A stretch of 32,419 bases of DNA from Bacteroidia bacterium (lineage in GTDB: Bacteria; Bacteroidota; Bacteroidia; Bacteroidales; F082), in the NCBI GenBank assembly GCA_030537295.1, contig JAUNNU010000001.1:24665-57083 (forward strand), read 5' to 3'. The position numbers and the translations under genes were made by a program. The notes under the pieces were generated by a model. It saw only the letters and a list, made by a program, of their open reading frames with translations. It made no database searches and had not been told where the DNA came from. Shown here piece after piece: positions 16,489 to 24,951 of the stretch; position 1 is the stretch's first letter, and each line of letters starts with the position of its first letter.

Positions 16489-17102
16489 TTATTTTGATTT
16501 TATACACGATAATGAATGAGTATTTCGGATATTTTTGGAAAACACCTTATTTCAATATTGATGGTTTCAACGCCTCGCAATTTGTTTATTTGTATTTGAT
16601 TGGGGGATATATGAAAAGATTCGTTTCGCGTGAGTGGATAGACAGACGCAGGTATGGTTTCATTCTCACATATATTGTTTGTTCTGCGCTGTATGGTGGC
16701 ATGGTTTTTCTTGATGGTGTTCATCGTGTCCCGCATTGGGACCCGTGGAAATATAATAATCCGTTGTTGATAGCGTCAAGTGTATCGTTTTTCTTGTTTT
16801 TTGCGTCATTCCATTTTAAATCAAAAGTTGTAAATACAATTGCTTTAAGTACATTTCCGATATTTTTGATTCAAAATTACATAAATGGTTTGTATAAGTT
16901 TGTCGGTAATTTGTTTGAGTCTTGCTGTTTATATATTGGGGAAAACAATGTGCTTATCAAAAGCGTATTTCTAATCATTTTAACCCTCTCTTTTTCGATT
17001 TGCGTTATTATTTTTGACCAATTGAGAATATTGCTATTCAGGCCGATATGGAAAGTTTATGATGTGGTCGACGGGAAAGTGAAACGTTGTTTTTCAAAAT
17101 GA
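16485..17102 (+). CDS. Acyltransferase family 3, 3' part (out of frame with 5' part)
   Basis: 205 residues forming the second half of the acyltransferase whose 5' part ends at 16488. It begins with LIILILYTIMNEYFGYF, continuing the membrane-segment pattern, and has YLYLIGGYMKRF, a typical acyltransferase-3 segment, then further membrane spans and a basic tail. It has no start of its own that would make sense as a separate protein; the first in-frame ATG is at 16512. It could be made only after a change in the G run, by reinitiation, or by ribosomal slippage. Its stop overlaps the next ATG (ATGA), so loss of translation here could also lower the next gene's expression. Confidence 0.8.
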   Translation: MIILILYTIMNEYFGYFWKTPYFNIDGFNASQFVYLYLIGGYMKRFVSREWIDRRRYGFILTYIVCSALYGGMVFLDGVHRVPHWDPWKYNNPLLIASSVSFFLFFASFHFKSKVVNTIALSTFPIFLIQNYINGLYKFVGNLFESCCLYIGENNVLIKSVFLIILTLSFSICVIIFDQLRILLFRPIWKVYDVVDGKVKRCFSK

Positions 17103-18031
17103 ATAATTTTCAAATTTCCTTCATCATCCCTCTCTATAACAAGAGACAAAGTATCGCAAACACCCTGCAAAGTGTTCTGTCGCAGACGTATTCTTGCTTT
17201 GAAATCGTTGTCGTTGATGACGGCTCCACCGATGACAGCGCAGAGATTGTAAGGCAATTCCGTGATGAACGGATTCGCCTGATTCAGAAAGAGAACGGCG
17301 GCGTCTGTTCGGCGCGCAACCTCGGGATCAGAGAAGCAAAAGGCGAATTTGTGGCTTTGCTGGATGCGGACGACACGATGGCTCCTGATTATCTCGATGA
17401 GCAAAAGAAGATGATAGATGATTTCCCGCAGGCGGCGATGTGGGGCGTGAATTTCGCCGAGGTTTTTGCAGGGGAACTCATACACGAACTACCTACGGGG
17501 TTGAAAAAAGGTTTCCGCGGCATAGTCGGAGATTATTTTGAAATGCCGGGGCGTGCCTCTGATTTGTTCTGTTCGTCGTCGGTGGTCATCAGAAAGTCGG
17601 CGTTTGATACAGCCGGATATTTCGACGAGAGGATAAAATACAGCGAGGATATCGACATGTGGTATCGGATAATCCTGAATTTTCCTGTGGCTTTTTACGA
17701 CAAATATCTTGTCTTCTACAATTATGACGCTGAAAACAGGGCGATGAACAAGCTCCGTCCGCTTAAATATTTCCTTCCGTATTATGTTGACAAATATGAG
17801 AAATATAAGGATAATGCAGTTTTTTACACTTTTATTGAGAGATGGAGTGCTGTTTGGATAAAACAGTATTATTTCAATGGCAAAACGCAACGTGCAGACG
17901 CGAGGACGGCTGCGCAAAAACTTGATTATTCGGTGCTTCCGAAGAAATATATTTTTTTGTTTAAAACGCCGTTTTGTATCGGAAAATTGATTTACTTTGC
18001 AACCGAATTAAGATTAAGAAGTAAGAGATGA
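17099..18031 (+). CDS. GT2 family glycosyltransferase
   Basis: A 310-residue GT-A enzyme: ISFIIPLYNKRQSI, IVVVDDGSTDDS at 36-47, GGVCSARNLG and metal site LDADDTMAPDY at 88-98, then the acceptor-side ED motif in YSEDIDMWYRI. It is likely one of the inverting transferases building the repeat unit. A TTG at 17087 is in frame, but the ATG at 17099 overlaps the previous stop (ATGA) and starts at the fold, so it is preferred. It is a clear full-length paralogue of the next gene: both have EDIDMW and AENRAMNK. Its 5' half is richer in G/C (34 of 60 at 17281-17340). Confidence 0.9.
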   Translation: MNNFQISFIIPLYNKRQSIANTLQSVLSQTYSCFEIVVVDDGSTDDSAEIVRQFRDERIRLIQKENGGVCSARNLGIREAKGEFVALLDADDTMAPDYLDEQKKMIDDFPQAAMWGVNFAEVFAGELIHELPTGLKKGFRGIVGDYFEMPGRASDLFCSSSVVIRKSAFDTAGYFDERIKYSEDIDMWYRIILNFPVAFYDKYLVFYNYDAENRAMNKLRPLKYFLPYYVDKYEKYKDNAVFYTFIERWSAVWIKQYYFNGKTQRADARTAAQKLDYSVLPKKYIFLFKTPFCIGKLIYFATELRLRSKR

Positions 18032-18921
18032 TTTCTGTTGTAATACCGTTATATAACAAGGAAAAATCAATTCAGGCAACGTTAGAAAGCGTATTGTCTC
18101 AAGAATATCGTGATTTTGAGGTTGTCGTTGTTGATGACGGTTCTACGGATAGAAGTGCTGAAATTGTAAAAAAAATCGAAGATTCGCGAATCAGAATTAT
18201 TAGAAAGGAAAACGGAGGTGTCTCATCTGCGAGAAATGCGGGAATTATTGCAGCGAGAGGTGAATATATCGCTTTCTTGGACGGAGATGACTGGTGGCGT
18301 ACTGATTATTTAGGTACATTGGTTCAATTAATATCCGATTATCCAAATGCAAGTTTGTACTGTTTGAGATATAAATCCATTGAAAAGGAATGTGATATAA
18401 GTTCAATTGAGGCTGATGAATTGCACAGTGATTTTAGAGGGTTGATTGATGATGTTTGGCGTAATTATCCCAATATATGGACTGGTTGTTGCTGTAGCAG
18501 CAAGAAAAAATTGATTGAGGTGGGGCTGTTTGATATGCGAATGACTCATGGTGAAGATATTGATATGTGGTGGAGGCTTTTGCTTAATGGGAAATGTGTC
18601 GTTGATAACACGAAAATTGTTGCATATTATATTCAGGATGCAGAGAATAGGGCGATGAACAAAGTCATTCCCTTTGAGAAGCACATACCATTCTACATTG
18701 AGAAATATGAAAAATGGCGGAAAGAAAACGCTGGTTTCAGAAAATTCTGTGACAGGGAATTTCTTTACAGAATGTTTCAATACACCTTAATGCCTCAATA
18801 CAAGAATGATTTAAAAAGAGTTCTTGGTCAAATCGATTTCTCACAACAAAAGTTGTCAATGAGACTTAGATTTGTTTTTCCGAGATTATACAGATTGCAT
18901 TTGAGATATAGACATGGTTAA
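18028..18921 (+). CDS. GT2 family glycosyltransferase, paralogue of the preceding gene
   Basis: A 297-residue GT-A enzyme: ISVVIPLYNKEKSI, VVVVDDGSTDRS at 32-43, GGVSSARNAG and metal site LDGDDWWRTDY at 84-94, then HGEDIDMWWRLLLNG. The C-terminal part (AENRAMNKVIPFEKHIPFY) matches the preceding GT2 closely, so the pair arose by duplication. The metal site differs (DGDD against DADD), and about ten residues in the middle diverge, so donors or acceptors may differ. The CCCSSKK segment in the acceptor region is unusual. It begins in an ATGA overlap and ends eight bases inside the next gene. Confidence 0.9.
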   Translation: MISVVIPLYNKEKSIQATLESVLSQEYRDFEVVVVDDGSTDRSAEIVKKIEDSRIRIIRKENGGVSSARNAGIIAARGEYIAFLDGDDWWRTDYLGTLVQLISDYPNASLYCLRYKSIEKECDISSIEADELHSDFRGLIDDVWRNYPNIWTGCCCSSKKKLIEVGLFDMRMTHGEDIDMWWRLLLNGKCVVDNTKIVAYYIQDAENRAMNKVIPFEKHIPFYIEKYEKWRKENAGFRKFCDREFLYRMFQYTLMPQYKNDLKRVLGQIDFSQQKLSMRLRFVFPRLYRLHLRYRHG

Positions 18922-19885
18922 ACTTTCTATAATTGTTCCGGTTTATAACGTCTCCAAGTATCTGTCGAAATGCTTGGATAGTCTTGTTTGTCAAGATATT
19001 GATAATGAAGATTATGAGATAATTGTTGTAAACGACGGTTCGACCGATGACAGTGGCGAAATCGCAAGAATGTATGCCGGCAAATACTCAAATATTATTT
19101 TGATAAATCAGGAAAATCAAGGTTTGAGCGGCGCACGTAATGCAGGGATCAAGGCTGCCAAAGGTAAGTACATTCAGTTTGTGGATTCTGACGACTATTT
19201 GGAACCAGATGTTGAGAAGGCGTTGGTTGAGAAAATGGAGAAAGAAAACCTTGATATTCTTAGATTTAACTATCAGAATGTAAATGAAAACTATAATGTT
19301 TTCATTCCGTATAAGGATTACAAGCCGTTTGTTGATTACCGGGATGAGATTACGGATGGCTTGACATTTTTGACGGACCGGCTCGGTTATGCCTGTTATG
19401 TGGTTCAGTTCATGATCAAGTCGGAGTTGTTGAAGAAAGATGGGAACTTGTTTAAGAGAGGTATATATTTTGAGGATACAGAGTGGACACCGAGGATTTT
19501 GACACAGGCTGACCGGGTGACATCAGTTGATACGGTAGTTTACAACTATCTTTTGAGGGACGGTTCAATCAGTCGGAGCATAAGTTTGGAGAAAAAAAGG
19601 AAAGTTGTTGAAGACAAGTTGAAGCTGGTTGAATCGATGAAAAGTCAGATGTCAGATAAGAGAGACAAGAGGTGGTATGAAGGGATGGTGGCATTTACTG
19701 TGGTAACAATATTAGATACGGTTGCTTCTGAATTTTACAGCGAAAGGCGTAAATACATTGAAATATTGAGAGATATGAAGTTGTTTCCGCTATCAAAATA
19801 TCATATTACAAAGAGGATGCAGAGAAAGATAAAATTAGTAAATTTGCAGCCTGAAATTTATTGTTTAATGATGCATTTAAAATAA
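18914..19885 (+). CDS. GT2 family glycosyltransferase
   Basis: A 323-residue GT-A enzyme: LSIIVPVYNVSKYL, IIVVNDGSTDDS at 36-47, GLSGARNAGIKAAKGKY and metal site VDSDDYLEP at 90-98. The middle segment (FEDTEWTPRIL and YNYLLRDGSISR) places the likely catalytic acidic residues in the ED motif. It resembles the GT2 at 6446 in layout and in the YAGKYSNI stretch. The C-terminus is basic (KYHITKRMQRKIKL), which may hold it to the membrane surface. It overlaps the previous gene by eight bases, and four bases separate it from the next. Confidence 0.9.
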   Translation: MVKLSIIVPVYNVSKYLSKCLDSLVCQDIDNEDYEIIVVNDGSTDDSGEIARMYAGKYSNIILINQENQGLSGARNAGIKAAKGKYIQFVDSDDYLEPDVEKALVEKMEKENLDILRFNYQNVNENYNVFIPYKDYKPFVDYRDEITDGLTFLTDRLGYACYVVQFMIKSELLKKDGNLFKRGIYFEDTEWTPRILTQADRVTSVDTVVYNYLLRDGSISRSISLEKKRKVVEDKLKLVESMKSQMSDKRDKRWYEGMVAFTVVTILDTVASEFYSERRKYIEILRDMKLFPLSKYHITKRMQRKIKLVNLQPEIYCLMMHLK

Positions 19886-19889
19886 TTAT

Positions 19890-20894
19890 ATGGGCGAAAT
19901 ATCATATTCAGTTGTTATCAGAACACTTGGGAATGCTGGGTTGAAATACAAAAGTTTGCTTGATTCCATTCAATCTCAAACAGTTCAGCCGGAAGAGATT
20001 ATTGTGGCTATTCCAGATGGTTATGAGCTTGATTATACAATTGGCACAGAAAGGATAGTTAGATGTGAAAAGGGAATGGTGACTCAACGGGCTGTAGGAA
20101 TTAACGAAGCAAGATCTGAAAATATTTTGGTTGTTGATGATGATGTGGAGTTCTCGCCTGATTTTGTTGAAGGCCTTCATCACTTCATGACAAAGAACAA
20201 TCTTGATTGTGTTCTGCCTATGGACGGAATTCCTGAACCAAATGTTAGCGAATTGAATCTTAATCTTCCTTTTCTTAAGCGTGTGAGAGGAGCTATTACG
20301 GGTCAGGTTTTTGTATCTTCGAGAAAATCCAAGTTTTTAGATAAAATTACATATACTGCGGGTCATAGAATTTTTAAAAATAGTAACAAATTAGATGGCT
20401 GTTATTATTGTCAGTGTGGGGCGTTCCAGTGTTTTTATTTGAATACCAAGGTCGCCAAAGATGTGAAATTTCTCGAAGAAAGATGGCTTGAGAATGGCAC
20501 TATAACGAGGTATGCTTCATACGACGATCCGACGTTTTTTTATAAAATTTATTTACAGGGTGGAACAATCGCATATTCATTAAGGTCACGATATGTACAT
20601 TTGGATGCAACCGCCGGTCGTCGTACAAAAACAAAACAGGAGGAAAAAATTATCAGGTATTATTCTGTCGCAAAGAACAGGACGATTTTCTGGTATAAGT
20701 TGATTTGGAAACAGAAAACCAACTTCACTCACAAAGTTGCGGCTTTTTGTGGCGGGTTCTATGGCACATTCAATTACACAATGTATAATTTGGTGATAAA
20801 TTTCATGCCAAAGAACTGGTGTGCAATCAAGGCGATGTTTGTTGGTTATAAAGAAGCATTTTCATATATAAAACAATTAAGAAGGGGTGTATGA
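19890..20894 (+). CDS. GT2-like glycosyltransferase, divergent
   Basis: A 334-residue GT-A-like protein. The start YSVVIRTLGNAGLKYKSLLD and the VVDDDVEFSPDF segment at 81-92, with DDD at 83-85, identify the family 2 fold. The first nucleotide-binding loop is atypical (EIIVAIPDGYELDYTIG instead of VVDDGS). A Cys and Tyr-rich stretch (DGCYYCQCGAFQCF) follows in the acceptor half. The end (from about 270) has hydrophobic segments that could be membrane-bound. This subgroup is found in Bacteroidetes sugar loci; substrate is unknown. Its stop overlaps the next start (ATGA). Confidence 0.82.
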   Translation: MGEISYSVVIRTLGNAGLKYKSLLDSIQSQTVQPEEIIVAIPDGYELDYTIGTERIVRCEKGMVTQRAVGINEARSENILVVDDDVEFSPDFVEGLHHFMTKNNLDCVLPMDGIPEPNVSELNLNLPFLKRVRGAITGQVFVSSRKSKFLDKITYTAGHRIFKNSNKLDGCYYCQCGAFQCFYLNTKVAKDVKFLEERWLENGTITRYASYDDPTFFYKIYLQGGTIAYSLRSRYVHLDATAGRRTKTKQEEKIIRYYSVAKNRTIFWYKLIWKQKTNFTHKVAAFCGGFYGTFNYTMYNLVINFMPKNWCAIKAMFVGYKEAFSYIKQLRRGV

Positions 20895-21604
20895 TACCTA
20901 AAATCATTCATTACTGTTGGTTCGGTCGAGGGCAGATGCCGGAGTTGGCGCAAAAGTGCATTGAGTCGTGGCACAAATTCATGCCCGACTATGAATATAA
21001 GTTATGGAATGAAGATAACTTTGACGTGAATTCCATTCCATATACAAAAGAGGCATACGAAGCGAGAAAATTCGCTTTTGTGACGGATTATGTCAGGTTG
21101 AAAGCATTGTATGAGGAAGGTGGTTTGTATATGGACACAGACGTTGAGGTATATAAATCGTTTGATGATTTGATGAATCTGACAGCCTTTGCCGGTTATG
21201 AAGGAACAAAACATCATCCGGTCGGGACGGGTATTATCGCAAGTGAAAAGGGTGGCGTTTGGGTTAGAGAGCAACTCGATTATTATTCAGATGAATTGCA
21301 TTTTATAAAATCAGATGGTTCATTTGACATGACAACAAATGTGGTCACAGTTTCAAAGAGAATGAAATTGAATGGCTTCATCGCAAATGAAAAATATCAG
21401 GTTTACAAGGATTTGCATGTGTTTCCGACCGATTTTTTCTGTCCATATCAGACGACAGGTGAATTGTTGATTACTGAAAATACCTATTGCAATCATCATT
21501 TCAGCGGCTCTTGGGATGACTCTCGAAAAAAATCTTGGTATGGTTTTATAGGGCAGAAAAACATTACAAGGTTGATAAAGTTGAAAAGAAAGTTATTTAG
21601 ATAA
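20891..21604 (+). CDS. GT32 family glycosyltransferase (OCH1/capsular type)
   Basis: A 237-residue GT-A enzyme of family 32. It opens with IPKIIHYCWFGRG and has CIESWHKFMPDYEYKLWNE, the typical family start. The core is FAFVTDYVRLKALYEEGG with D66 and R69, then the DXD motif YMDTDVEV (DTD at 82-84). Such enzymes are retaining and often transfer mannose, galactose or GlcNAc; which one cannot be told here. The later HHFSGSWDDS matches the conserved C-terminal His and Trp segment. The length is usual for bacterial members. Confidence 0.92.
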   Translation: MIPKIIHYCWFGRGQMPELAQKCIESWHKFMPDYEYKLWNEDNFDVNSIPYTKEAYEARKFAFVTDYVRLKALYEEGGLYMDTDVEVYKSFDDLMNLTAFAGYEGTKHHPVGTGIIASEKGGVWVREQLDYYSDELHFIKSDGSFDMTTNVVTVSKRMKLNGFIANEKYQVYKDLHVFPTDFFCPYQTTGELLITENTYCNHHFSGSWDDSRKKSWYGFIGQKNITRLIKLKRKLFR

Positions 21605-21626
21605 TTCATCATTAAAATTTTGAATA

Positions 21627-23039
21627 ATGCATAACTGTTTTCCGAAAACATTCTCCACAAAGGCGATTTGGATATATCTTATAGCTTTAATGATTGTTTC
21701 TTTGATGTATTCGAATTATATGATGAAGTATTACTATATAATTTTTGGAGTTATATGTGTGGTTTCTTTTTTCCATTTTTCAAATACTTTGCCTAAAAAA
21801 TGGGAAAAAATTCCGGAAGCTTTTTTCGGGAGGAGATTGTTTGTTACTTCCTTTGTCATAAGAGTTGTATGGGTCTTTATATCGGCTATATTTTATCTTT
21901 CCGTTTGTGGTGATTTGTTCGATTTTTTGGCTTATGATGTTTTATTTTATCATGATGGCGGGTTGGTGGGGCATCAGTTTTTACGTAATGGTACGTTATT
22001 TAAGAACATAGATGTTTTGACCAACAATAGTGATATTGATGATTCTGGCTATATTGTTTATTTGTCGTTTATATATGCTCTGACCAATGATTCCATTATT
22101 ATCACACGTTTGTTTAAAGCATTGTGGGGAGCTTGGACTTGTCTTTTGATATATAAAATTGCAAGTCGTAATTTTGGAGAAAATACTGGTCGTCTGGCAG
22201 GAATCATGTGTATGCTCGCTCCGAATTTGATATATTATTGTGGATTGCATCTTAAAGAGATTGAAATGGTTTTTATTGGAACACTATTTGTTGAGAGATG
22301 TGATTATTTATTGAGAAAGAAACGATTAAAAGCGATAGAGACTATTGTAGCTGTATTGGTTGGTTTGTTAATGTTTTTCTTTAGAAACGCTTTGGCGTGT
22401 GTAATGTGTCTTGCTTTTCTTATGGCTGTTGTGTTTAGTAGTAGGAGAATTGTCAGTACTGGCAAAAAAGTTATTATGGGTGTGCTTGTCGCATTGGTTT
22501 TAAGTGTTGCAATTGGCGATGATATTAGGACTGAAATTCGAACAATGATTGACTCGCGAGACCAGCAAGAAGCTGACATGAAATGGAGATCTGAAAGAGA
22601 AGGAGGTAATAAATTTGCTGTGTATGCAGGAAAGACAGTTTTTGCCCCTCTGATTTTCACAATTCCATTTCCGACTATGATTGAAGTCAATACCCAAGAT
22701 CACCAACAAATGTTGAATGGAGGTAATTACATTAAGAATATAACGTCGTTTTTTACAATAGTGGCAATGTTCATGTTTTTGAAAACGGGGAATTGGCGTA
22801 AGCATGTTTTACCTTTAAGTTACATGTTGGGATACTTGGTCGTTTTGGCCTTTAGTAAATTTGCCCAATCCGAAAGATTTCACATGCCTATATTACCATT
22901 CTCATTTATGTTTGCGGCGTATGCATTGTGTAATCTTAAGAGAAAACATGCCCGATATTTTAACTTCTGGCTGATTTTTATTTTCGTTGTAGTAATTGGA
23001 TGGAATTGGTTCAAACTCGCAGGAAGGGGACTGGCTTAA
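21627..23039 (+). CDS. Multi-span membrane protein: candidate polymerase (Wzy) or GT-C glycosyltransferase
   Basis: A 470-residue membrane protein with about ten hydrophobic segments. The loop after the second or third segment holds acidic residues (CGDLFDFLAYDVLFYHDGG), followed by YIVYLSFIYALT and ASRNFGENTGRLAG, a layout like GT39/PMT_2 glycosyltransferases. A large outer loop near 300-350 (RDQQEADMKWRSEREGG) is rich in charge, as in many Wzy polymerases. I cannot decide between the two roles. It is AT-rich, like the other membrane protein at 14501. Its TAA overlaps the next ATG (TAATG). Confidence 0.65.
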   Translation: MHNCFPKTFSTKAIWIYLIALMIVSLMYSNYMMKYYYIIFGVICVVSFFHFSNTLPKKWEKIPEAFFGRRLFVTSFVIRVVWVFISAIFYLSVCGDLFDFLAYDVLFYHDGGLVGHQFLRNGTLFKNIDVLTNNSDIDDSGYIVYLSFIYALTNDSIIITRLFKALWGAWTCLLIYKIASRNFGENTGRLAGIMCMLAPNLIYYCGLHLKEIEMVFIGTLFVERCDYLLRKKRLKAIETIVAVLVGLLMFFFRNALACVMCLAFLMAVVFSSRRIVSTGKKVIMGVLVALVLSVAIGDDIRTEIRTMIDSRDQQEADMKWRSEREGGNKFAVYAGKTVFAPLIFTIPFPTMIEVNTQDHQQMLNGGNYIKNITSFFTIVAMFMFLKTGNWRKHVLPLSYMLGYLVVLAFSKFAQSERFHMPILPFSFMFAAYALCNLKRKHARYFNFWLIFIFVVVIGWNWFKLAGRGLA

Positions 23040-23968
23040 TGAGAGTGTTGTTTGTCGCTTCATATAACAAAGGTTATTTCGCGCCGTTTATAGTCGAACA
23101 GGCGAAGTCAATAGAAAAGGCGGGTGTTGATGTGGATTTCTTCGGTCTTGAAGGTCACGGAATTTCCGGTTATCTGAAGTCATTGCCGTCATTGAGAAGG
23201 AAAATATCAGAGTTCCGTCCGGATGTGATCCACGCACATTACGGCTTGAGCGGGTTGCTCGCCAATCTGCAGAGACGTGTTCCTGTGGTGACAACGTATC
23301 ACGGAAGTGACATAAATGAAGACAAAGTGTTTCGTTTCTCAAAAATAGCGATGAAATTGTCGGCGTTCAATATTTTCGTTTCGCAAAAGAATGTCGATAA
23401 AGCAGGCGCAAAGGAAAAGTTCGCCTTGATTCCATGCGGCATCGATATTGACAATTTCGAGTTTCAAGACAAAATTGCCGCCCGCGGGAAACTTGGTTGG
23501 GATAATGACGCAAAAAAGGTACTGTTCGCGGGTGCTTTCGACAACGCAGTGAAAAACTCGAAGTTGGCGATTGAAGCGGTTTCCAAGCTTCATGGAGTGG
23601 AGCTCGTTGAGATGAAAGGATATACAAGAGAACAGGTTGCGTCATTGATGTTTGCCTCCGACGCTTTCCTGATGACATCGTTCACTGAAGGATCTCCGCA
23701 GGTCGTCAAGGAGGCGATGGCGTGCGGCTGCCCGGTTGTCAGCGTTGACGTCGGCGACGTTGCGGATGTTACAAAGGGCGTTGACGGATGTCATATCGCC
23801 GAGCGTGACGCCGATGACATCGCACAGAAATTGAAATTTGCATTGAGTTTCAATGGGAGAACCAACGGCCGCGACAGAATTGTAGGGCTCGGTCTCACCA
23901 ACGAATTGGTTGGAAATAAGATTATTGAAATTTATAAAAGTGTTTTGAATGATAACACTGAAAGATAA
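23039..23968 (+). CDS. GT4 family glycosyltransferase
   Basis: A 309-residue GT-B enzyme. The N-domain starts VLFVASYNKGYFAPFI and has DVIHAHYG and TTYHGSDIN. The C-domain has VLFAGAFDNAVKNSKLA and the EX7E pair E217 and E225 in SFTEGSPQVVKEAMACG. Family 4 enzymes are retaining. It is shorter than many GT4 proteins, but all core parts are present. A TTG at 23000 in frame would overlap the membrane protein by 40 bases; the ATG at 23039 forms a TAATG overlap and starts at the first strand, so it is preferred. It is much richer in G/C than the gene before it, a sharp change at the junction. The 3' end overlaps the next gene by 20 bases. Confidence 0.9.
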   Translation: MRVLFVASYNKGYFAPFIVEQAKSIEKAGVDVDFFGLEGHGISGYLKSLPSLRRKISEFRPDVIHAHYGLSGLLANLQRRVPVVTTYHGSDINEDKVFRFSKIAMKLSAFNIFVSQKNVDKAGAKEKFALIPCGIDIDNFEFQDKIAARGKLGWDNDAKKVLFAGAFDNAVKNSKLAIEAVSKLHGVELVEMKGYTREQVASLMFASDAFLMTSFTEGSPQVVKEAMACGCPVVSVDVGDVADVTKGVDGCHIAERDADDIAQKLKFALSFNGRTNGRDRIVGLGLTNELVGNKIIEIYKSVLNDNTER

Positions 23969-24950
23969 TATTAAAGACATTAATTCCGGAATTTGGAATG
24001 AATTGATTTCCAATTCCTCAAACTCCACTTTTTTTCAGACGCAGCAGTGCTATCGTTTCTACAAGTCACTGTCGTTCATGAAGCCTTTTGTGTTTTCTGT
24101 TTTTGAAGACGGTATTACTAAAGGTGTGATTGTCGGTTACATTCAGCAGGAGAAAAATCCGTTGAAGCAGTTCATGACACGGAGGGCAATCGTTCCGGGT
24201 GGCGCATTGCTCGCCGACGACATCAGCGACGAGGCTCTTACAAAGCTACTTCTGAAATGCAGAAATGAACTGAAGAAGAACGCAATTTATATTGAATTTC
24301 GTAATTTCAATGATTATTCCGCTCATAAGAATATTTTTGAAAAATGCGGTTTCAAGTATAATGAACATCTGAATTTCCACATCGACACTTCTTCTGAAGA
24401 TGTCATTCAGGAAAATCTCGGCAAGAGCCGCAAGCGTGATATAAAGACATCTTTGCGCGACGGCGCGGAGTTCGTCGAAAATCCGTCGCTTGATGACGTG
24501 AGAAGTTATTATGAGATTCTGCGTCAGCTTTATACTACAAAGGTCAAAACGCCGTTGTTCCCGTACGAGTTTTTTGAAAAACTGTTCGCGTCAGGCTTCG
24601 GAATATACCGCCTTGTAAGATATAACGGTGAGATAATAGGAGGGACGCTGTGTGTCGGATTGAAAGGCAAGGCTTTGTATGAATGGTTCGCCTGCGGGAG
24701 AGACGGCGAATTCAAGAATATTTTCCCATCGACAATGGCTACATTCGCCGGTATGGAGTACGGCGCACGTAACGGCTATCCGCTGTTCGACATGATGGGG
24801 GCGGGCAAGCCCGACGAAGGCTACGGAGTGCGGGAGTTCAAGGCGAAGTTCGGCGGGAAACTCGTTGAACACGGCAGGTTCGTATGTGTTTGCCGTCCGT
24901 TGCAATATGAGATAGGGAAGTTGGGAGTCAAGATTTTAAAAAGGAAATGA
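23949..24950 (+). CDS. FemAB-like GNAT transferase
   Basis: A 333-residue protein with two GNAT-like lobes as in FemA/FemB/FemX and related sugar-locus proteins. Support comes from SNSTFFQTQQCYRFYKSL near the start, GKSRKRDIKTSLRDG at about 158-172, a helix-strand pattern, and the conserved end LFDMMGAGKPDEGYGVREFK (279-298). Fem enzymes attach amino acids from aminoacyl-tRNA to lipid-linked peptidoglycan. Homologues in capsule loci may aminoacylate or acylate sugars, but this is not proved. It overlaps the preceding GT4 by 20 bases, and one base separates it from the next gene. A second transferase of the wider GNAT class (11651) lies in the same locus. Confidence 0.82.
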   Translation: MITLKDNIKDINSGIWNELISNSSNSTFFQTQQCYRFYKSLSFMKPFVFSVFEDGITKGVIVGYIQQEKNPLKQFMTRRAIVPGGALLADDISDEALTKLLLKCRNELKKNAIYIEFRNFNDYSAHKNIFEKCGFKYNEHLNFHIDTSSEDVIQENLGKSRKRDIKTSLRDGAEFVENPSLDDVRSYYEILRQLYTTKVKTPLFPYEFFEKLFASGFGIYRLVRYNGEIIGGTLCVGLKGKALYEWFACGRDGEFKNIFPSTMATFAGMEYGARNGYPLFDMMGAGKPDEGYGVREFKAKFGGKLVEHGRFVCVCRPLQYEIGKLGVKILKRK

Positions 24951-24951
24951 T

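Noticed and set aside
17057-17917. Two 142-residue open frames on the - strand
   Set aside because: They mirror the GT2 gene on the + strand and have no motif of their own; G/C-rich coding DNA often leaves the opposite frame open.
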